The position numbers and the translations under genes were made by a program. A stretch of DNA of 61,791 bases from Pseudomonadota bacterium. Its GTDB lineage: Bacteria; Pseudomonadota; Gammaproteobacteria; Burkholderiales; Casimicrobiaceae. Position 1 is the first letter of the stretch, and each line of letters opens with the position of its first letter. Below the pieces are notes generated by a model that worked only from the letters and a program-made list of their open reading frames with translations, was not told where the DNA came from and did not search any database. Shown here piece by piece: positions 40,565-49,870 of the stretch. Location: positions 1 to 61,791 of the forward strand of contig JAFEDG010000153.1 of assembly GCA_018241745.1 (NCBI GenBank), written 5' to 3'.

Positions 40565-42385
40565 TCAGCGCGCGGCCGCGCGCGCGTCCGGATCGACGTC
40601 GACGTACATCCACACCTGCGAGCGGATCGGGTGCGGCACGAAGTTGCGCGCCCACGGGTGCGCGAGTGTGTCCTCGATGTCGTTGACGAGCAGCTTCCAC
40701 GGCGCATACGAAATCACGAGCCGCGTCATCTGCGAGAACAGCGCCGTGCGCGCCGGCGAGTCCGGCAGCGTGCGTGCCTTCTCGTACAGCTCGTTGAATG
40801 CGGGCAGGTTGAAGCGCGCGTAGTTGGCCTGGCCGACCGCGCCGCCGTACAAGAGCTGCATGAAGTTCTCGGCATCCGGGTAGTCGGCGTTCCAGCCGTC
40901 GCCGCGCATCGGGATCTTGCCGTTGCGCGCCATCTTGCGCAGTTCGGTGATCCGCTCGCTCCTGAAGTCCATCGCGATGCCGATCGCCTGCATGTTCTTG
41001 CGCCACAACTCGTCCGTCTGCCGCGCGATCGAGTTGGGCGTGGACCAGCGGGTCAGCACCAGCGGGCTGCCGTCCGGCTGCTCGCGATAGCCGTCACCGT
41101 TACGGTCGCGATAGCCGTAGCGGTCCAGCAACGCGCGTGCGGCGGCCGGGTCGTAGACCTGCGCATCGGTATGCAGCGCGGGATCGTAACCCGCGATGTC
41201 AGGCGGGATGGGCCCGTTGGCGGGATGCGCGCGGCCGTTGTAGAGGACGCGGACGAACTCGCCTGTGTCGAAACCCATGCTGACCGCGCGGCGCAGCGCG
41301 ATCTTCTCCGGCGTGTAGCCACCGACCAGCGGGTCTTCCATGTTGAAGTAGACGAACGAGACGGTGGGCCGCAGCAGTTCCCGATGGACGATCCCGCGCG
41401 CCGCAAGTTCCGGCTTCAGGCGCCCGCCGGCGAGCGCCTGCTGCACCATCTCTGACGGCAGGATCTCCAGCAGGTCGAGCTCGCGGTTCACGAACGCGAG
41501 CCACGCCGACTGCCCCTCCTCGATGATCCGGATGTCGACGCGCGGCGTGCGCGGCAGCCGCTTGCCCTTGAGCGCTGCAGCGACCTGCGCGAACTCGGGC
41601 GGGACCGGGCCCGCGGGAACATAGGTCGTCTCGCGGAAATCGGGGTTGGCGACAAGCTCGATCCGCGAGCTCCGCTGGTAGACGCCAAGCTTGTACGGCC
41701 CGGTGCCCACCGGATGCGCGCCGAGGTCGGCGCCATAGTGCTCGACGACCTCGCGCGCGACCGCGGCCGTATTCTGGACCGCGATCACGTATGGGAAGCG
41801 CAGGTCGGGCGCGACGAGCCGGATCCGCAGCGTGTAGCGGTCGACGACTTCGAGCCCGGGCAACGGCGCGTCGTAGTCGAAGCGCCCGTTCCGCTGCGCG
41901 GCGGCGCGCGCGTCGTCGCCGCCGACCAGCTTGTGGTCCAGCAGCCACAGCCAGGGCGAACGCACGGCCGGGTCGAGGATGCGCTTCAGCGCATAGGCAT
42001 AGTCTGCCGCGACCAGCTCGCGCCGCTGGCCCTTGAACGCGGGATCCGGCGTGAAGTGGATGCCTTTGCGGAGGCGACACGTGTAGGTGCGCCCGCCGTC
42101 GTCGACGGTCGGCAGCGCCTCGAGCGTGCGCGGCACGAGCTTCACCGGGCGCACGAGGAAATCGTAGTCGAGCATCGCCTCCATGATGTTGGCGATGACA
42201 CCGTCGGACGCCGCGTCGGAGGCGAAGGCCGGGTCGAAGCTCGTTTCCGCGATCGCGAACTCCGTGCGCAGGACGCGTGCGTCGGCGGGGGCCGCCAGGA
42301 CGCCCTCGGGGCGCAGCAGCGCTCCGGCGGAAAGCAGCGCCTGCGCGCGGAGGAATGCGCGGCGGCCGCGATCGAGCGTACGCAT
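40565..42385 (-). CDS. ABC transporter substrate-binding protein, peptide family 5
   Basis: A 606-residue extracellular solute-binding protein of the DppA/OppA family. The N-terminus RGRRAFLRAQALLSAGALL looks like a Tat-type signal. Family features include TYTCRLRKGIHFTPD, HPVGTGPYKLGVY and VYDPAAARALLDRYGY. These proteins bind peptides or other small solutes in the periplasm. No permease or ATPase for this class is adjacent, so it is an orphan here. Confidence 0.85.
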   Translation of the reverse strand: MRTLDRGRRAFLRAQALLSAGALLRPEGVLAAPADARVLRTEFAIAETSFDPAFASDAASDGVIANIMEAMLDYDFLVRPVKLVPRTLEALPTVDDGGRTYTCRLRKGIHFTPDPAFKGQRRELVAADYAYALKRILDPAVRSPWLWLLDHKLVGGDDARAAAQRNGRFDYDAPLPGLEVVDRYTLRIRLVAPDLRFPYVIAVQNTAAVAREVVEHYGADLGAHPVGTGPYKLGVYQRSSRIELVANPDFRETTYVPAGPVPPEFAQVAAALKGKRLPRTPRVDIRIIEEGQSAWLAFVNRELDLLEILPSEMVQQALAGGRLKPELAARGIVHRELLRPTVSFVYFNMEDPLVGGYTPEKIALRRAVSMGFDTGEFVRVLYNGRAHPANGPIPPDIAGYDPALHTDAQVYDPAAARALLDRYGYRDRNGDGYREQPDGSPLVLTRWSTPNSIARQTDELWRKNMQAIGIAMDFRSERITELRKMARNGKIPMRGDGWNADYPDAENFMQLLYGGAVGQANYARFNLPAFNELYEKARTLPDSPARTALFSQMTRLVISYAPWKLLVNDIEDTLAHPWARNFVPHPIRSQVWMYVDVDPDARAAAR

Positions 42386-42494
42386 CAGGTCGCCCGCGCG
42401 CGGCGAGGCGCGCAGGACACGGGCTGCCCGCGCGATGCGCGCGGGGAACGGCCAACCATCGGGACCTCGGGATTCCGGACCGGGAAACCGGGAA

Positions 42495-45050
42495 TTATCG
42501 CACTGCGGCAACCGGGGCCGCGCCGAGGGCGGCCTCGGCACGGCGCGTCTCGTCGACGCAGTGCCGGAACGCGGCGACGAATGCCGGATTGGCCGGGTCG
42601 ACGGCGTCCGCGTGCGACACGCCGACTTCGAAACGCTCGACAGGGCCGTCGAAAAAACGCGCGATCGACGCCGCGTTCGACGCCGCATACCGCGCTTTGC
42701 TCGACAACAGGAACACCCGACCCGAGTACGGCTCGGGACGGTAGCGCTTCAGCGCATCGTCGAACGCAGCGGTGACGCGCCGCACCGCCCGCAGGTAGGC
42801 AGGACTGCGCATCGGGCCCGCCGCCGGGCGCTCGGCCCCGCGCTGCCGGGTCAACGCGACGAACTCCGTCTCGGACATGTGCATCAGGTCACCGGTGACC
42901 AGCATGTCGGGAGGGTCGATCAGCAGCAGCGGCAGCACCGTTTCGCCGGCGGCCGCGAGTTCGCGGGCGATGATCGCCGCGATCAGGCCCCCTGCACACA
43001 TCGAGCCGATCCAGTACGGTCCACGCGGCTGCACGCGCCGCAACTCGGCGAGGTATTCGTCTGCCATCGCCTCGACGGTGGCATGCGGCTCGACGCCCGG
43101 CTTGAACCCGCGCGCCTGGAACGCCCAGACGGGCTGGTCGTCGCCCAACAGCTGCATGAATTGCGGACTGACGAACGCCTGCCCGCTGCGGCCGTGCACG
43201 AGGTACAGCGGCGTGCGGCTGCCGTGCTTCCAAAGCGGCAGCAGCGACGGATATTCGCGCTCGCGTGGACCGCGCTCGACGGCAGCCCGGCGGACTTCCG
43301 CCGCGACGGCGGCCACCGTCGCGTGCCGGTGCAGCATCGGCACCTGCGTGCCGAACAGGTCGTCCAGATCGGCCTGCAGCTCCGCGGTCAGCAGCGAATC
43401 GCCACCGAGCACGAAAAAGTCCGCATCACGGCCGAGGTCGCGCTTGTTGAGCAGGCGCCCGAAGACGGCGGCGATCGCCCGCTCGACGTCGTCGCGTGGC
43501 GCGCCGCCCTCGGTGACAGCGGCGTCGGGCACCGGGAGCTGGGCCAGCGCGGCACGGTCGAGCTTGCCGGTCGCCGTCATCGGCAACGTGTCGACGAACA
43601 CGATGCGCCCGGGCAGCATGTAGCCCGGCAGCGTTGTCGCGAGCGAATCACGCAACTCCACCTCCGAGCGCCGCCGCGTGGCGACGACGAACGCGACGAT
43701 GCGCTCGTCGTCGGTGAACGATGCCGGCCGCGCGACGACGCCGACCTGCGCGATGCCGGGCTGCATCGCGAGCGCCGCTTCCACCTCGGACAAGTGCACG
43801 GTGTGGCCGCGGATCTTGGCGCGGCTGTCCTCGCGTCCGCCAAAGCGCAGGTTGCCATCGGCGTCGAGGGTGCCGAAGTCGCCGGGCCGGTATGCGCGCC
43901 AGCCAGCAAGCGACCCGGCGCTGAAGCGCGCCGCGTCGACCTCCGGACGCCGCCAGTAGCCGGGACTCAGCACCGGGCTCTCGATGACGATCTCGCCGTG
44001 CTCGTCCGGCCCCGCGTCGGTCCCATCGGCGCGCAGGACGCGCACGCGCATCGACGGCGGGCAGCGTCCCACCGTCAGCGCGGCATGGTCGGGCAGGACC
44101 TGGGCATGGTCGTAGATCGCGTAGGACACGACGCTCGCCTCCGTCGACGCGAGCTTGTGCATGAAGCGGCAGTCCGGGTGCGTATGCGCGCGGAACTGCG
44201 CAAGGTCGCGGCCGAACATCACCTCGCCGCTCGCGTCGATGGAGCGCAGCCAGGGCAGCACGCGGTGCGGCGGCAGCCGGCGGCACATCTCGCGGAACAC
44301 GGTGGGCACGCAATGGAACACGGCGATGCGCTCGCGGTCGAGCCAGTCGGCGAGTTCGCGCACGCCCTCGCCGCGCGTGTCGTAGGCGCACAGCGTGGCG
44401 CCCTGCAGCAGCGCGCCGAACACGTCGGTGTACGCAGCGCCGAAGCTCAGCGTGTGGATCAGCGACATCCGCGCGCCGGGCTGCACGCGCATCGCCACCG
44501 CGTAGGTGTCGCTGTACGCGACGATGTTGGCATGCGTCTGCCGCACCCCTTTCGGCTGCCCCGTGGAACCCGACGTGTAGCCAAGGTAGAGCAGCGTGCC
44601 GGGCGCGACATCCGCCAGCGCAACTTCGTCGCCCGCGAGCGGCGTGTCGGCGTCCACCACCGGCACGCCGGCCGGCGCGAGCGCTGCGGCACGTGTGGCC
44701 AGCGCGTGCTCGGCGATCACCGCCACCGGCTCGCAATCGCGCGCGATCTGGGTCAGCCTTTCCTCGGGATCACCCGCGTCGACGCTGACGAATGCGAGCC
44801 CCGCGCGCGCGCAGCCCATCATCGCGACGATCGCGGGGAGCTTGTGCTGGAACACGAGCACGACACGCCCGTCCCCGGCGCCGACGAGGCCGCGCAGGTG
44901 GCGCGCCAGCGCATCGGCGCGCGCGACCAGCGTCGCATACGTAATGGACGCGTCGCCTTCGATGACGGCGTCGACTTCCGGGGCGCGCCGCGCCACCTCG
45001 CGCAGGCGGTCGGGAACGGATTGCGGCCGGGGGATTGCGGCTTGGCTCAT
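42495..45050 (-). CDS. Stand-alone NRPS-like synthetase: adenylation, carrier, thioesterase
   Basis: An 851-residue protein. Residues about 10-500 are an adenylation domain with YTSGSTGQPKGVRQTH and GYWRRPEVDAARF, and TGKLDRAAL at its end. A carrier domain follows with FFVLGGDSLLTAEL, whose serine takes phosphopantetheine. Residues about 620-851 are a thioesterase with GSMCAGG, placing a cysteine (C685) where the nucleophile usually is serine, and a candidate histidine near 813. There is no condensation domain, so it loads one acid and releases it alone or dimerised. The substrate is unknown. It follows the 45096 gene by 45 bp. Confidence 0.85.
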   Translation of the reverse strand: MSQAAIPRPQSVPDRLREVARRAPEVDAVIEGDASITYATLVARADALARHLRGLVGAGDGRVVLVFQHKLPAIVAMMGCARAGLAFVSVDAGDPEERLTQIARDCEPVAVIAEHALATRAAALAPAGVPVVDADTPLAGDEVALADVAPGTLLYLGYTSGSTGQPKGVRQTHANIVAYSDTYAVAMRVQPGARMSLIHTLSFGAAYTDVFGALLQGATLCAYDTRGEGVRELADWLDRERIAVFHCVPTVFREMCRRLPPHRVLPWLRSIDASGEVMFGRDLAQFRAHTHPDCRFMHKLASTEASVVSYAIYDHAQVLPDHAALTVGRCPPSMRVRVLRADGTDAGPDEHGEIVIESPVLSPGYWRRPEVDAARFSAGSLAGWRAYRPGDFGTLDADGNLRFGGREDSRAKIRGHTVHLSEVEAALAMQPGIAQVGVVARPASFTDDERIVAFVVATRRRSEVELRDSLATTLPGYMLPGRIVFVDTLPMTATGKLDRAALAQLPVPDAAVTEGGAPRDDVERAIAAVFGRLLNKRDLGRDADFFVLGGDSLLTAELQADLDDLFGTQVPMLHRHATVAAVAAEVRRAAVERGPREREYPSLLPLWKHGSRTPLYLVHGRSGQAFVSPQFMQLLGDDQPVWAFQARGFKPGVEPHATVEAMADEYLAELRRVQPRGPYWIGSMCAGGLIAAIIARELAAAGETVLPLLLIDPPDMLVTGDLMHMSETEFVALTRQRGAERPAAGPMRSPAYLRAVRRVTAAFDDALKRYRPEPYSGRVFLLSSKARYAASNAASIARFFDGPVERFEVGVSHADAVDPANPAFVAAFRHCVDETRRAEAALGAAPVAAVR

Positions 45051-45095
45051 GACGCGACTTCCATGCTTCCGATGCAGCCGCCGATTCTATCGCCT

Positions 45096-45866
45096 TCAGC
45101 GCGCCAGCAACGACGGCACGGTCTGCTCGAGGCCCGCGCGCAGCGCGTCGCGCAGCACGTTGATCTTGTCCTTGCCGCCCACCGCGTTCCACAGGTTGCC
45201 ACCCGGTGCGTCCTGGCCGGAACGCGCAACGCCGCCGGACCATCCCTGCACCGCGATCACCCGCCGCGCGACAGGATCGAGCAGCAGCACGCGGAAGTTC
45301 GCGAAGAAGCCCAGCATGCCGGGCGACGACGGGTTCGGCGACAGCAGGTCGCGGCCGGCCGCGACGTAGATGCCCACGCCCGCCGCCTGCCCGGTGCCTG
45401 CGGTCGTCGCGCCGACGCTGAAGCGGATATCGTCGCGCGCCGGCGCGATGACGAGCAGCCGGTCACCCGTGCGGTACGGCGCGGCGCGCCCCAGGCGGTC
45501 GAGCCAGCCGTCCGGCGTGATGTCGACGAACGTGTCCGCCTCGAGCACCGGCGTCGCGTCCGCCTCGAGCGTCACGCGCGTCACCGTCGCCGGCGGCGTC
45601 GCCTTCCGCGCGAGCGCCGTGACGTCCGCGACGACGCTGCCATCGAGCTCGTCGTTTGCCACGAACAGCGTGGTGCGCTGTCGGCGATCGATCGCGCTCG
45701 TCGTGAACGTCTCCGCGTTGATGACCGTCATCTGGCGGCCGACCGCGGAATAGACATACGTGGTGGCCTGCGCGCTCGCGCCGGTCGCGACCATCATTGC
45801 GACGGCCACGAACAGGGCACGCAGCGCGATGCCGGTCCATCCGTGCAGCAAGGTCAGACGTACCAT
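45096..45866 (-). CDS. Exported protein of unknown function
   Basis: A 256-residue protein with a signal peptide ending near residue 33 (ASAQ). The mature part starts TTYVYSAVGRQMTVINAE and reads as a mixed alpha/beta domain; no motif is recognised. It lies between a reductase gene and the A-T-TE synthetase on the same strand, with gaps of 55 and 45 bp, so it may belong to that unit. Confidence 0.6.
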   Translation of the reverse strand: MVRLTLLHGWTGIALRALFVAVAMMVATGASAQATTYVYSAVGRQMTVINAETFTTSAIDRRQRTTLFVANDELDGSVVADVTALARKATPPATVTRVTLEADATPVLEADTFVDITPDGWLDRLGRAAPYRTGDRLLVIAPARDDIRFSVGATTAGTGQAAGVGIYVAAGRDLLSPNPSSPGMLGFFANFRVLLLDPVARRVIAVQGWSGGVARSGQDAPGGNLWNAVGGKDKINVLRDALRAGLEQTVPSLLAR

Positions 45867-45921
45867 CCGCCCGATTCTACGGTCCTGCCCGGCACGCACA
45901 ACGCGGCCGGTCGTCGCCGGA

Positions 45922-46938
45922 TCAGCCGCCGTCGACACTCTGCACGATCAGGCGACCGTAGCGGGTCGACAGCGTGTGCGCGAGCAGCTTGGTGGCCTGG
46001 TAGATCGCCGCGATCGTCGGCGTGGGCACGCCGGTGACGCGACCGAGCTCGACGACCGAGCCCACGAGCGCCTCGAGCTCCAGCGCGTGGCCATGCTCGA
46101 CGTCCTGCAGCATCGACGTCTTGTGTGCCCCGACGGACTCGGCGCCCGCGATGCGCTTCTCGAGCGACACGCGGAACGTGGCGCCCAGCTTCTCGCCGAC
46201 GGCCTGCGCCTCCGTCATCATCGCCGTCGCGAGCGCGCGGCCTTCGGGGAAGCGGCAGATGTCGACGAGGGTCGCGTGCGTCAGTGCCGAGATCGGGTTG
46301 AAGCACAGGTTGCCCCAGAGCTTGAGCCAGATCTCGCTGCGGATGTCGGCGATCACCGGTGACTTGAAGCCGGCGCGGACGAGTGCCTCCGAGAGGGCCG
46401 TCACGCGCGGCGTCGTCGTGCCGTCGAGTTCGCCCAGCGTGAAGCGGTTGCCTTCGATGACGCGCACGACGCCCGGCGCGACGAGTTCCGACGCGGGATA
46501 CACGACGCAGCCGACGACGCGCGACTGCGGGATCGCGTCCGCGATGCGCCCGTCGGGATCCACGCTCGCCACGCGCAGGCCGGCGTGCGGTCCCGCGAGC
46601 CCCTGGAAATACCACCACGGGATGCCGTTGATCATCGGCACCACCGTCGTATCGGGCCCGAACAGGTGGTGGAGGTCCGGCACGATGTCGACGACCTGGT
46701 GCGCCTTGACCGTGATGAACACGCTGTCCTGCGGTCCCGCGTCGGCCATCTTCTGCTCGGCGCGCACGGTGGATGCCACCTCCTCGGTGCCGTCCTCCAG
46801 GATCAGCTTGAAGCCGTTGGCCCGGATCGCGTCCAGGTTCCGGTTGCGCGCGATGAACGTGACGTCTTCTCCCGCGCGGGCAAGCTTTGCCCCCAGGAAC
46901 CCGCCGATGGCGCCGGCGCCGACGATCGCGATCTTCAT
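45922..46938 (-). CDS. 2-dehydropantoate 2-reductase family protein, second copy
   Basis: A 338-residue NADPH reductase of the PanE family. KIAIVGAGAIGGFLGAKLA is the cofactor motif; VFITVKAHQV holds the conserved lysine; EIWLKLWGNLCFNPISAL matches the C-terminal catalytic lysine/asparagine region, and EALVGSVVELGR ends the fold. It is longer than the copy at 4816-5724 and differs clearly, so they are paralogues with separate roles. It lies behind lacI with a 111-bp gap and faces away from the catabolic operon. Confidence 0.82.
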   Translation of the reverse strand: MKIAIVGAGAIGGFLGAKLARAGEDVTFIARNRNLDAIRANGFKLILEDGTEEVASTVRAEQKMADAGPQDSVFITVKAHQVVDIVPDLHHLFGPDTTVVPMINGIPWWYFQGLAGPHAGLRVASVDPDGRIADAIPQSRVVGCVVYPASELVAPGVVRVIEGNRFTLGELDGTTTPRVTALSEALVRAGFKSPVIADIRSEIWLKLWGNLCFNPISALTHATLVDICRFPEGRALATAMMTEAQAVGEKLGATFRVSLEKRIAGAESVGAHKTSMLQDVEHGHALELEALVGSVVELGRVTGVPTPTIAAIYQATKLLAHTLSTRYGRLIVQSVDGG

Positions 46939-47049
46939 GCGCTCGATGGTAATACAGATTGCTGCGGCGCACGAAAGTGGGCCGGGGTCTCCAGAGCTCG
47001 GCCCGCCGGCCACGGCGACCGGCTCGACGAAGTACCGCTGAACTGCCGG

Positions 47050-48066
47050 TCAGGTCGTCGCGCGCGGGACGAACGTGTAGCCGACGTCGACGACCGGCGC
47101 CTCCATCGGGCGCCCGGCGAGCCTGTCCGCGATCATCGCGCCGGCGCGTTCGCCGATGGCATAGCGGGGCACGCGCAGCGTCGTGAGCGGCGGGACCATC
47201 TGCGCCGCGAGGTCGAGGTCGTCGAAGCCCGCGATCGCGACGTCGTCGGGGATGGCGAGCCCGCGCCGCTGCGCCTCCAGCATCGCGCCGACAGCGAGCG
47301 CATCCGCCGAGCAGAACACCGCGTCGACGTCGGGATGCCGGTCGAGCAACGTCGCCATCGCCGCCGCGCCCGCCGGCAGCGCAAGGTCGGTGTCGACGTA
47401 CCAGCTGTCGTCGCGCGGCAGCGACACGGCTGCGCACGCGTGCGCGAAGCCGCGTCGCCGATCGCGTGCGCGATCGTTGTCGCGCGGCCACGCGCCGATG
47501 TAGCCCAAGTGCCGGTAGCCGCGGTCGAAAAGGTGGTGCGTCACGAGCGCCGCGGCGTCCTTGCTCGAATAGCCGACGAGCATGTCGAGCGGCCTGCGCG
47601 TCAGGTTGCCGCCTTCCACCACCGGCAGCCCAGCCCGCGCGAGCATCTCGCGCGTCGCCTTCGTGTGCGTGATGCCGGTCAGGTACATCGCGTCGACGCG
47701 CCGCGACAGGAACGCGCGGACGATCGCTTCTTCCCCGCGCGCCGAGAAGCCCGACGCGCCGACGAGCAGCTGGTATCCGTGCACGGCCAGCGCGTCCGAG
47801 AGGCCCTGCACGATCTCCGCGATCAGCGAATTGGTCAGCAGCGGTACGACGGCGCCGACCAGTCCCGTGCGCTGCAGCGTGAGGCCGCGCGCGGTGAGGT
47901 CGGGCGTATAGCCAACGCGCTTGACGATACGCGCGATGCGCTCGCGCGTGGCAGCCGCCACCTTGTGCGGCTCGTTGAGCGCGCGCGTGACGGTCATCTT
48001 CGACACGCCGGCGAGCTTGGCCACTTCCTCGAGGCGGGGGCGGGGTCGGCGTTTCGCTGCAGCCAT
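47050..48066 (-). CDS. LacI-family transcriptional repressor (GntR-like)
   Basis: A 338-residue regulator. The helix-turn-helix is at about 12-33 (LEEVAKLAGVSKMTVTRAL), the hinge at about 48-60, and the periplasmic-binding-protein-like sensor follows (GLVGAVVPLLTNSLIAEIVQGL, FCSADALAVGAM, VAIAGFDDLDLA). It is divergent to the ABC transporter and sugar-acid operon, with a perfect palindrome between, so it likely represses both until a sugar or sugar acid binds. ATG 48066 precedes the HTH; the open frame upstream is promoter. Confidence 0.92.
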   Translation of the reverse strand: MAAAKRRPRPRLEEVAKLAGVSKMTVTRALNEPHKVAAATRERIARIVKRVGYTPDLTARGLTLQRTGLVGAVVPLLTNSLIAEIVQGLSDALAVHGYQLLVGASGFSARGEEAIVRAFLSRRVDAMYLTGITHTKATREMLARAGLPVVEGGNLTRRPLDMLVGYSSKDAAALVTHHLFDRGYRHLGYIGAWPRDNDRARDRRRGFAHACAAVSLPRDDSWYVDTDLALPAGAAAMATLLDRHPDVDAVFCSADALAVGAMLEAQRRGLAIPDDVAIAGFDDLDLAAQMVPPLTTLRVPRYAIGERAGAMIADRLAGRPMEAPVVDVGYTFVPRATT

Positions 48067-48178
48067 GGCGAAGGCTCCGGGTAGGGCGGACCGAATTCTG
48101 CGCGCGTGCGACGGAATTCCACGTGGCTCGCTGCACCGCAGCGCCGGCCGCCAAGGCGAGCGCGCTTGCGCGACGGGC

Positions 48179-48196
48179 GATGTTACCGTTAACATC
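48179..48196. promoter_or_regulatory. Probable LacI/GntR operator
   Basis: GATGTTA and TAACATC form a perfect 7-bp inverted repeat around CCGT. It is close to the ATGTTACCGGTAACAT type of site bound by GntR-like members of the LacI family, as I recall it. It lies in the 209-bp gap between lacI (start 48066) and the first permease (start 48276). Confidence 0.75.
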
Positions 48197-48275
48197 GGCG
48201 CTCGCGAAAGCCCCTTCCGACCCAGATCGCGATACGCGGCACCGGGCTTGCGCGCATGCCACTGGAGGAACGTCG

Positions 48276-49055
48276 ATGCCCATGAGCCCCGTTGCGCGAA
48301 CCCGCGTCGGTGACGCGCTGGTCTACGCGCGGACGATGCTCGTGTTCGCCGTCGCGTGGTGGGCGGTGTCCAGGTGGACCGACAACCCGATCCTGCTGCC
48401 GTCCCCGCTCGACGTCCTCGCCGCGATGGGCGACCTCGCGCGCGAAGGCGAGCTGTTCCGCCAGGCCGCCGTCAGCTTCGGCCGCATGGTGCTGTCGCTC
48501 GCCATCGCGTCGGCGCTCGCCATCCCGCTGGGCCTCGCGATGGGGCTGTCGAAGACGTTCGAGGCCATCGTCGACCCCACGGTCGAGCTGCTGCGCCCGA
48601 TCTCCGGCATCGCGTGGATTCCGCTCGCGCTGTTCCTGTTCGGCATCGGCAACGTGCTGCCGGTGTTCATCATGACGTACGCCGCGTTCTTCCCGATCCT
48701 GCTCGGCACGGTGGCCGGCGTGCGCGCCGTGGACCGCTCGCTCGTCAACGCGGCGCGCACGATGGGCCTGCCGACGCGGGGCATCGTCACGCGCGTCGTG
48801 ATGCCCGCCGCGCTGCCCAGCCTGCTCGTGGCCCTGCGGCTGGGCGTCGCCGTCGCGTGGACCGCCGTCGTCGCGTCCGAACTGATCGGCGCGCCCAGCG
48901 GGCTGGGCTATGCGGTCGAGTGGTATCGCGAGCTGCTGATGACGCCGCAGGTGATGAGCTTCATCGCGATGATCGGCCTCATCGGCTATATCTGCGACGG
49001 CGGCGTCCGCCTGCTGTCGCGCACGCTGACGCCGTGGGCGCCGAAGCGCGCATGA
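48276..49055 (+). CDS. ABC transporter permease, NitT/TauT family
   Basis: A 259-residue inner-membrane protein with about six membrane segments of the SsuC/TauC type. PISGIAWIPLALFLFGIG and the coupling motif AARTMGLPTRGIVTRVVMPAALPSLL are typical. GGAGGAA at 48264-48270 precedes the ATG. It opens the catabolic operon right after the operator and overlaps the second permease by 4 bp. Confidence 0.88.
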   Translation: MPMSPVARTRVGDALVYARTMLVFAVAWWAVSRWTDNPILLPSPLDVLAAMGDLAREGELFRQAAVSFGRMVLSLAIASALAIPLGLAMGLSKTFEAIVDPTVELLRPISGIAWIPLALFLFGIGNVLPVFIMTYAAFFPILLGTVAGVRAVDRSLVNAARTMGLPTRGIVTRVVMPAALPSLLVALRLGVAVAWTAVVASELIGAPSGLGYAVEWYRELLMTPQVMSFIAMIGLIGYICDGGVRLLSRTLTPWAPKRA

Positions 49056-49870
49056 GTGCCGCCACCACGCTGCCGGGGTCGGCCCAAGGCGCGGGCGCGC
49101 TGCGCGGCCGGCGCGCGCTGCTCGGCGCCGCGTTGCCGGTGGCCCTGCTGTTGCTGTGGCAGGTGCTGGGCACGCTGTCGGCCGATCCGCGGATGCCGCT
49201 GCCGTCGAAAATCGTCGCCGCGGCGGTCACGATGATCGCCGACGGCGAGCTGCCGATGGCCATCGTGCAGAGCCTCGGCCGCGTGTTCGCGGGCTTCGTC
49301 GTCGCCGCGTTGCTGGCGATTCCGCTGGGGCTCGCGATGGGTTATTCACGCGCCGTCGAGCGCAACGTGGACCCGCTGGTCGAGACGTTCCGCCCGATCG
49401 CGGCGATCGCCGTGCTGCCGCTCGCGATCCTGTGGCTCGGCACCGGCACGTCGGCCGCGATCGCGATCGTCGCGTATGCCGCGTTCTTCCCGCTCGTCGT
49501 CAACACGGTGGCCGGCGCGCGCAATGTACCGCCGACGCTGCTGCGCGCGGCGGCGACGATGGGCCTGCGCAAGTTCACGACGGTGCGGACCGTCGTTGTG
49601 CCCGCGGCACTGCCACAGATCGGCGTGGGCCTGCGCATCGCGATGGGCGTCGGCTGGACCGCGATCGTCGCGGCCGAACTCGCCGTCGGCGCCAAGGCCG
49701 GCGGCGGCGGCTCCGGCGGCATCGGCCAGATGATGTTCGTGTTCTACGCGTACAGCATCGAATTGAACCGCATCATTGTCTGCATGCTCGCGGTCGGCCT
49801 GGTCGCGCTGCTGCTCGACCGCATCCTGCGCTGGGCGCTCGCCCGGCTCATGCCCTGGAGTGCACGATGA
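49052..49870 (+). CDS. ABC transporter permease, NitT/TauT family (second subunit)
   Basis: A 272-residue permease homologous to its neighbour (FRPIAAIAVLPLAILWLGTG, AAATMGLRKFTTVRTVVVPAALPQI). Two unlike permeases suggest a heterodimer, whereas TauC or SsuC usually work as a homodimer. It overlaps the genes on both sides by 4 bp. Confidence 0.88.
   Translation: MSAATTLPGSAQGAGALRGRRALLGAALPVALLLLWQVLGTLSADPRMPLPSKIVAAAVTMIADGELPMAIVQSLGRVFAGFVVAALLAIPLGLAMGYSRAVERNVDPLVETFRPIAAIAVLPLAILWLGTGTSAAIAIVAYAAFFPLVVNTVAGARNVPPTLLRAAATMGLRKFTTVRTVVVPAALPQIGVGLRIAMGVGWTAIVAAELAVGAKAGGGGSGGIGQMMFVFYAYSIELNRIIVCMLAVGLVALLLDRILRWALARLMPWSAR

Noticed and set aside
42183..46037. An open frame of 1284 codons on the plus strand
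   Set aside because: It is antisense to the peptide-binding protein, the A-T-TE synthetase and the exported protein, all with clear motifs; composition is typical of a GC shadow.
45854..48283. An 809-codon minus-strand frame across lacI and the PanE-like gene
   Set aside because: It is a shifted frame of two genes with strong family motifs; Arg/Ala/Gly-rich without domains.
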